A stretch of DNA of 64,000 nt. Origin: Saussurea involucrata. Lineage: Eukaryota > Streptophyta > Magnoliopsida > Asterales > Asteraceae. The position numbers and the translations under genes are program-made. The notes under the pieces are model-generated. The model was given only the letters and a program-made list of their open reading frames with translations. It made no database searches and had not been told where the DNA came from. Position 1 is the stretch's first letter, and every line of letters starts with the position of its first letter. Location of the stretch: positions 31,623,870-31,687,869 of the forward strand of contig CM066317.1 in NCBI GenBank assembly GCA_033807775.1. The letters run 5' to 3'. Shown here one piece after another: positions 57,867-64,000 of the stretch.

Positions 57867-59010
57867 ATGGCCATCACGAGGAGGAACAACATATACGTGA
57901 AATGTTTATGACCGTGGTGACGCATGCTATTGGGGAGGCGATTCCTGATATTTTAGTGCCATTCGTGATGAGGTAGTAGTGTTGATGGAGGCTGCCTGGA
58001 GACGGGAACTTGAGTTGGAGGCGCAGGCGAAGAAGAGGAAGGCGGTGCAGACCGTGGCGCCGATATCGTCTGTTCCAAAGAAGACGAAGTTTTCGGACTC
58101 ACGTTCGAGTCAAAGGAGTGGTGGGTTTAAACCCAGGGATAGCAACGGAAGGAGAGACGACAAATGTTTCAAGTGTGGTCAGGTAGGACACTTCGGTCGT
58201 GATTGCAGGGTACCGCTGATGGTCTGTTCTAACTGCAAATAGACGGGTCATGTGAAGGCTAACTGCCCGAACCCGAGGGTTGCTGATGGGGGTGGGGCAC
58301 AGCGAGCTCCTGCGGCTGCCCCCTTGCGTATTTTTGATGGTCGTGTGGGTCAGGATGGACCCGAGGCGGCCCGAGGTGGAGTTCATCAACTGAAGGTGGA
58401 GGAGGCACAGGCTACGCCCAAAGTGGCGACATGTACGTTCTTAGTTAACTCGGTGCCTGTTGTAGTAATGTTTGATAGCGGGGCTACTCTTTCTTTTGTG
58501 TCTCACACTTTTAGCGAGCGTTTGGGCTGTAGTGTAGGACGGTTAGGCTGCCCACTTGTGATTGAGGTTGCTGATGACAGGACCTTGGCGGTTACTGACA
58601 TGTACCGGGGGTGCACTTTGGAGATCTCTGGTGTGAGATTCCCGATTGATTTTATTCCGATCGCTATGCGAGAGTTGTGCGTGATTGTGGGCATGGATTA
58701 GATGGATGCTTTCGCTGCAGAGATTGTTTGTCGTCGCAAACAAGTACGAGTTCGAACCCCAAGCGGGGGAGAACTGCTAGGTCAGGGCGACTCGCCCAGG
58801 CGGACCTCATCAATATGTTCGGCTGCGAGGGCTCGGAGATACTTGCAGCACAGTGGTCAAGGATATTTAGCGTATGTGATAGACATGCGCGGCGACGAAG
58901 AGAAGAAGACGACGGAGGATGTGCCAGTTGTACGGGAGTTTGCTGACGTGTTTCCCGATGATTTACCAGGGATACCTCCCGAGCGACAGGGGAGTTCCGC
59001 ATTGACTTAA
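57867..59010 (+). pseudogene. Gyp-F gag remnant and aspartic protease
   Basis: A possible gag ATG lies at 57867, but the capsid-like core is missing and the frame breaks within about 130 nt. The open stretch 57979-58242 encodes the gag tail with a CCHC knuckle (CFKCGQVGHFGRDC). A second knuckle is cut by TAG at 58240-58242. The protease domain (about 58425-58700) keeps the catalytic DSGA motif and ILVG-like CVIVGMD before a TAG at 58699-58701. The frame continues through REFADVFPDDLPG and shifts near 58995, just before the reverse transcriptase. The changes look like C-to-T/G-to-A decay plus one short deletion. Confidence 0.88.
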
Positions 59011-61304
59011 TTCCGGGTGCGGCTCAGGTGGCCAAGGCACCTTATCGCCTGGCTCCACCGGAAATGAAGGAGTTGTACACTCAGTTGCATGAACTTCTCG
59101 AAAAGGAGTTCATCAAGCCGAGTTGTTCACCGTGGGGAGCCCCGATTCTGTTTGTGAAAAAGAAGGACGGGTCCCAACGGATGTGTATAGATTACCGTGA
59201 GTTGAACAAGCTTACGGTGAAGAATCGTTATCCTCTGCCAAGGATCGATGACTTGTTCGGCCAGCTTCAGAGAGCCTCGTGGTTCTCTAAGATTGATTTG
59301 AGATCGGGGTATCATCAGATGCCATTGAGGAGTGAGGATACGGAGAAGACGGCCTTTCGTACACGTTATGGCCATTATGAGTTTGTGGTGATGCCTTTCG
59401 GGCTCACCAATGCACCAGCAGCGTTCATGGACCTTATGAACAGGGTGTGTAGCCCAATGCTGGACCGGTCGGTGATTGTGTTCATTGACGATATTCTCGT
59501 GTATTCGAAGACGAAGGAAGAGCACGGGACGCATTTGCGAGAAGTTTTGGAGGTTTTGAGGAGGGAGAAGCTTTATGCTAAGTTCTCCAAGTGTGAGTTC
59601 TGGTTACGAGAGGTCCAATTCCTAGGACATGTCATGAACCAGAAGGGTATTGTGGTCGATCCGGCCAAGACTACAGCAGTGATGCGGTGGGAAGTACCGA
59701 AGACTCCCACTGAGGTACGGAGTTTTCTTGGGTTAGCAGGGTACTACCGGAGATTTATTCAGGATTTCTCCAAGATTGCTTTACCTATGACCCGATTGAC
59801 GAAGAAAACTGCGGCTTTTAGTTGGGGTGAAGAGCAACAGAGGGCTTTTGAGGAGCTACGCAGACGTTTATGCGAGACTCCGGTGTTGACTTTGCCCGAG
59901 GGTATGGAGGATTTGGTGGTATATTGTGATGCTTCTCACCAGGGGTTGGGCGCCGTGCTCATGCAGCGCGGTAAGGTTATAGCTTATGCTTCGAGGCAGT
60001 TGAAGCCTCGTGAGGCGAACTACCCGACAAATGACCTAGAGTTGGGAGCAGTGGTGTTTGCTCTCAAGATTTGGAGGCACTACCTGTATGGTGTCAAGTG
60101 TACGATATACACTGACCATAAAAGCCTCAAATACTTGATGGACCAGCAAAACCTCAATATGCGTCAGAGGAGATGGCTTGACGTAGTTAAAGATTACGAT
60201 TGTGAGATACTTTACCACCCGGGTAAAGCGAATGTTGTTGCAGACTCACTTAGTTGGCATCCGGTTGGTGAGCCACTGCGGGGTTTGTGTCAACGGTTAC
60301 CAGTGGTTGCACCTCTCCTTGAGTCGATAGGTAGTGCTCAGGAAGTGGCAGTTCGGGACGAGAATGCCAAACGCGAGAGAGTTTCGGGTGAAATTCCAAA
60401 TTTTGTCCGTGATAGTCGGGGTTTATGGACACGATATGGTCGAGTTTGGGTTCCCTTCACTGGCGAGAACAGGCAGATATTGTTGGACGAGGCGCCTAAG
60501 TCCAAGTTTTCGATTCATCCTGGAGCCACGAAGATGTACCGCGACCTGTGGGAGAATTATTGGTGGCCCGGCATGAAGCGGGATGTCGCCAAGTGTGTAG
60601 AGGTGTGCTTGACTTGTCGGAAAGTCAAGGCTGAGCACCAGCGGCCGCATGGGAAGTTGCAGCCTTTAGAGATTCTGGTGTGGAAATGGGAGCATATCAC
60701 GATGGATCTCATTACTAAACTCCCAAGGACTCCACGTGGGAATGATGCTTTTTGGGTGATTGTCGATCGTCTGACCAAGAGTGCTCACTTTTTGGCCATC
60801 AGGGAGAGCTCCTCGGCGGAGAATCTCACAGAGATTTTCGTGCGAGAGATTGTAGCCAGGCACTGGGTGCCAGTTTCGATTGTCTCTTACAGGCACACTC
60901 GTTTTACCTCCCGGTTTTGGGAGAGGTTTCAGGTGGAGATGGGTATGCGGTTACATTTTAGCACGGCTTTTCATCCACAGACCGACGGGCAGAGTGAGCG
61001 GACTATTCAGACACTCGAGGATATGCTTCGGGCATGTGCTATTGATTTTGGAGGTAGTTGGGATCAGTACCTTCCTTTGGCGGAGTTTTCCTACAACAAC
61101 AGCTTCCTTTCCAGTATTGGCATGCCGCCGTACGAGATGTTGTATGGTAGGAAGTGCAGGACGCCCATTTGTTGGGGCGAGGTTGGTCAGCGAGTATTAG
61201 GGAGCACTGATATCGTTCTGAAGACGACCGAGATGATACAAATGGTGCGGGACCGGTTGGGTACTGCACAGACTCGGCAGAAGAGTTACGCCGACAAGAG
61301 ATGA
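59011..61304 (+). pseudogene. Gyp-F pol: reverse transcriptase, RNase H, integrase
   Basis: Open 758-codon stretch from the ATG at 59028, though translation would enter from the upstream frame. RT residues 1-200: WGAPILFVKKKDGS, FGLTNAPAAF, and the active-site FIDD at 152-155. RNase H about 296-408 with D301, E338, D363, D406 in place. Integrase about 490-715: Cys527/Cys530 of the zinc domain, MDLI with D560, and SERT near 656-659. The second catalytic Asp, normally in an SDRD-type motif, is replaced (SYRH, 620-623), so the integrase should be inactive. A TGA at 61302-61304 separates the C-terminal part. RT and RNase H look undamaged. Confidence 0.93.
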
Positions 61305-61766
61305 TCTGACTTGGAGTTTCAGGTGGGGGATTATGTTTTGCTGAAGGTTTCGCCCTGGAAAGGGGTGATTCGGTTTCGTAAACGGGGAAAGTTGGGGCCC
61401 CGTTACATTGGACCTTACAAGGTCATTGCCCGAGTGGAAAAGGTAGCTTACCGCTTAGAGTTACCGGACAAGCTGAGCTTGATCCACAACACATTCCACG
61501 TGTCTCAGTTGCAAAAGTGTGTGGTGGATGAGTCTGCGGTGATTCTTCTCGAGGATATTCAGATCGACGAACGGCTTAATTACGTAGAGAAGCCGATCGC
61601 CATCGTTGACAGGAGGGCGAGGACATCGCGTAACAAGGTAATTGGTTTGGTGAAGGTCCAGTGGCAGCACCGAAAGGGTTCCGAGTGGACTTGGGAACCC
61701 GAGGTTGAGATGCGGGAGAACTATCCAGAGCTATTTGCGGACGTAGACTTCGAGGACGAAGTCTAA
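61305..61766 (+). pseudogene. Gyp-F integrase C-terminal domain and chromodomain
   Basis: Continues pol in frame after the TGA. Begins with the GPY/F-like module (VGDYVLLKVSPWKG ... GPYKVIARV), typical of gypsy integrase tails, then a chromodomain-like segment (YVEKPIAIVDRRAR ... VKVQWQHRKGSEWTWEPE ... YPELF) ending FEDEV at 61764-61766. Chromodomains of this class guide integration to heterochromatin. The linker around 61302 is the only break. Confidence 0.9.
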
Positions 61767-61783
61767 TTCAAGCGGGGGAGAGT

Positions 61784-62983
61784 TGTAAAGCACGTATCCC
61801 GGTATGTCTTAATTCTTTTAAGTTAACATTTTTCCTTTTAATAAGTTGTTATTAACGGGATTGTCGGGAAAGCCAAGTGTGATAAAGGATTATGTTGAGG
61901 GACTATTTGGTTATGTTTGTAAAGTGTTTGTAAGGAAAATGGAAGTCAGGGACCATTCTTGTAACTCTTTGTATCTTGCATGGAGATCGGCCCATAAGGA
62001 ACCGACCTCCCTTCCTTTCTCGTTTCTTTTTCACGTCCCACACAAAGAGCAAACCCCAAAAATCCTAAGCACCTCCCTCCCATCCTTTCTCCTTGCCGCT
62101 GTCGTCGACCTCACCAAAAACCACCAGCACCGCCGCTGCTATTCTTGCCGGCGAAGAGAGGAGTACAGCGAGAGAGGGAGAGGGCGAGAGAGAGAGAGAG
62201 AGAGAAGGAGCCGGAGCTTTGTGTGGATGCTGCTGTGTCACCGTGCGAGGTGGAAAGGAGTGAGCTGGAGTTGACGGGATCGTATTGCTGGTTGCGGATA
62301 TCTGCTTTGCTTTTCGAGGTGAGTTCTCCCACTGCGTAGAATAGGGGTTATATGTGCATTGCTGTAGCTCATGTGTGCTAGCTAATTTTGTTGTGTGTGG
62401 TACTAGGCTGTGTAGTGTCTAGTATGGACCTTGGGTGTCGTATAAAACTCGGGGAGACCGAGAGCTCGGGGAGATCGAGAGATACGTACACGGGTGTCGT
62501 ATACGCTCGGGGAGACCAAGGAATACGTACACGGTATTGTATGAATTCGGGGAGACCGATGGTTATGTACACAGTTGTTCTTGCATGAGTTTGCCTGTTT
62601 AGGATATGTTCTCAAACTGGCATGTGTGGATTATTTGTATCTATATGTGGATAGGGGTAGTGTCTATATGATTGCTATCTTATGTTGGTGTTTGAATTCA
62701 CTAAGCTTCGTGCTTACCCTTTTCCTATAAATCACTGTTTCAGGTATGAGTGGCAGCAAGGCGTGACGGTACACACTGGCGCGTTGAGGAGACTTTTATT
62801 TATTTATTTATTTCGAGACACCACGTTTAGAGTTACTTTATTTTCCGCTGTTTAAAAGAGTTGGTTGTTTAACTTAACAGAGCTTTGGATAAAATGTTTA
62901 TTCGGTTTTAAATACTTGTGGTTTATTTAATTAAAACGGTATTTTTAAAAGTTCAAATTTATTGTAATTTTCGGGACGTTACA
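61784..62983 (+). repeat. Gyp-F 3' LTR (1,200 bp)
   Basis: Preceded by the purine tract agcgggggagag. About 2% different from the 5' LTR by eye, mostly substitutions plus the extra repeat near 62460. Branch-point hairpin 62702-62716. Confidence 0.92.
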
Positions 62984-62997
62984 AGGTCATAGAAAAG

Positions 62998-63583
62998 TAG
63001 GGGTGAGCATCGGGTCGGGTCGGTCGGGTTCGGCCCAAAAACCCACCACCCGATCGAGTTTCGGGGCTAGGGGAGATCACCCGAAATCCGTCCGATATAA
63101 ACATCGGGTTTCGGGGCCGGATCGGATCGGAACGGGTTTCGGGTTGGACTGTTTTTTTTGGCCTGTTTTTTAAAGCTATTTTTTGGGCTGTTTTTTAAAT
63201 CTTAATGTTTTTTTTGAACTGTTTTTTAAAGCTGTTATTTTGGACTGATTTTGGGCTTTTACATTTTACACAAATATGAAACACAATTAACTATTTAAGA
63301 CATTTGATTTTGGGTGAAAACTAATTTAGATTTTAGTCTGATACGATTTGGGATACTGATGTCTGATACGATTTAGGAAATATTAGTATTAGGTATATAT
63401 ATATATTTTATTTAAAAAATTAATTTTTTATTAAATTTCGGATATTTCGGGTCGGATCGGGTGGGAAAACCCAGACCCAACCCGATCCGTTATATTTCTC
63501 GGATTTATCGGGTTCGGATTTATCGGGTTCGGGATTTTGGCCTCTTTCTCGGGTTCGGGGCGGTCGGGTTTTGCTCACCCCTA
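62998..63583. mobile_element. hAT-type non-autonomous element (586 bp)
   Basis: TAGGGGTGAGCA...GCTCACCCCTA with perfect 8-bp TSD tagaaaag (62990-62997, 63584-63591). Subterminal cgggtcgg/ttcggg repeats; AT-rich middle. Inserted 2 bp from the Gyp-F TSD. The empty site survives at about 50830 and 53530. Confidence 0.9.
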
Positions 63584-63650
63584 TAGAAAAGTTTGAAAAA
63601 AAATCACAGTGGTGAAGAGATCGATTACATATCTTGGAAGATATCGTTTT

Positions 63651-64000
63651 TGTTGGGTTTTGATGCGATTCGTAACCGTTAAACGCAACGAAAGTTAAAA
63701 TATTTTGGTTACAAAATTATAGAAAACATTTCTAATGCAAAACCCAATCGGATCAAATGAAGCATTTAACTAAATAATCACACACCATAGGGTGTTAGAA
63801 TTGTATCTTTTGGGATATGTTGTGGTTGAACGATCGGGGCAATAAGAAATCAACGCAGATTTCCTCTAACGGTATCCACACACAAACAGGCGAATTCCAC
63901 GGAGTGCTAGCCCAAAAGAACCCGTTGATTCTAAATACGTGTATGTGTATATTCGGATTCAGAGAATCAAATTGATTGTAGGAAAACAAATGACCCGACA
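63651..64000 (-). mobile_element. Edge of a further Copia-type LTR
   Basis: The diverged host repeat is interrupted after gtttt (63646-63650, probable TSD) by tgttgggttttgatgcg. Read on the minus strand this ends ...CGCATCAAAACCCAACA, like the end of the Cop2 LTR (...CGCATCAAACC...AACCAACA). So this is probably the end of a minus-oriented LTR that runs off the window. Orientation is inferred from that resemblance. Confidence 0.5.

Larger units (their letters stand above)
55879..62983 (+). mobile_element. Gyp-F: Ty3/Gypsy chromovirus (Tekay/Del type), defective
   Basis: TSD aggtc (55874-55878, 62984-62988). 5' LTR 55879-57065, PBS 57069-57080, gag remnant, protease, reverse transcriptase, RNase H, integrase, chromodomain, 3' LTR 61784-62983. 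The order RT-RH-INT-chromodomain and the FEDEV end with gaggacgaa before the purine tract assign it to chromoviruses. Broken by a large gag deletion, three in-frame stops, one frameshift and loss of an integrase catalytic residue. It is the only element here with a near-complete pol. Confidence 0.95.

Overview
This is nuclear DNA from a flowering plant, most likely a eudicot of the daisy family (Asteraceae). The family-level guess rests on resemblance of the Copia accessory proteins to proteins I recall from Tanacetum/Artemisia-type genomes, and it is an inference. Only one ordinary host gene is recognisable: a minus-strand SPL6-like SBP-box transcription factor (25984-30827, three exons, intact 449-codon frame, miR156 target site). 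Almost everything else is transposable elements, many nested, and most can be delimited to the base by target-site duplications (TSDs).

Layout. 1-2104: 3' end of a Copia element (Cop1) inserted in the 5' LTR of a non-autonomous Ty3/Gypsy-like element (Gyp-A, 2105-8531). 8532-8728 and 23931-24126: two halves of a LINE 3' end, split by Gyp-B (8729-23930, TSD gatat). Gyp-B carries a tandem array of a 2,169-bp unit, and its 3' LTR is interrupted by a solo LTR (S1, 20822-22878, TSD gaaac). 24460-25477: a Tourist-like MITE and a tRNA-derived SINE. 25984-31740: SPL6 and its leader, with an antisense-oriented solo LTR (S2) and a MITE in intron 2. 31955-33554: solo LTR S3. 33984-49219: Gyp-C (TSD atctt), containing a young minus-strand Copia derivative Cop2 (38137-45787, TSD gttgt) that lacks pol but keeps a 1,016-codon accessory frame with one stop. 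49170-53863: a 2-kb tandem duplication that copied the tail of the Gyp-C LTR. 52646-54492: two hAT-type elements. 55879-62983: Gyp-F, a chromodomain Gypsy (Tekay/Del type) with a broken coding region, followed by another hAT-type element and the edge of a further Copia LTR.

The most unusual signals lie in the shared architecture of these retroelements rather than in a gene. (1) The Gypsy-type LTR families contain a predicted intron, with a donor like AG|GTGAGT and an acceptor like CAG|GT. In most copies a short hairpin overlaps the likely branch point, and its stem sequence changes between families while pairing is kept. (2) Every element with a visible primer-binding site (PBS) has a hairpin within 0-5 nt of it, again with compensatory sequence change. 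In Gyp-F it is capped by a C(UUCG)G tetraloop. (3) Each family carries a dense cluster of its own short, often palindromic motif (TCCGGA, CACTATCGC, CAGAGNCTCTG, TCGCTGA). All of this was read by eye. Folding, covariation statistics and RNA-seq would decide it.
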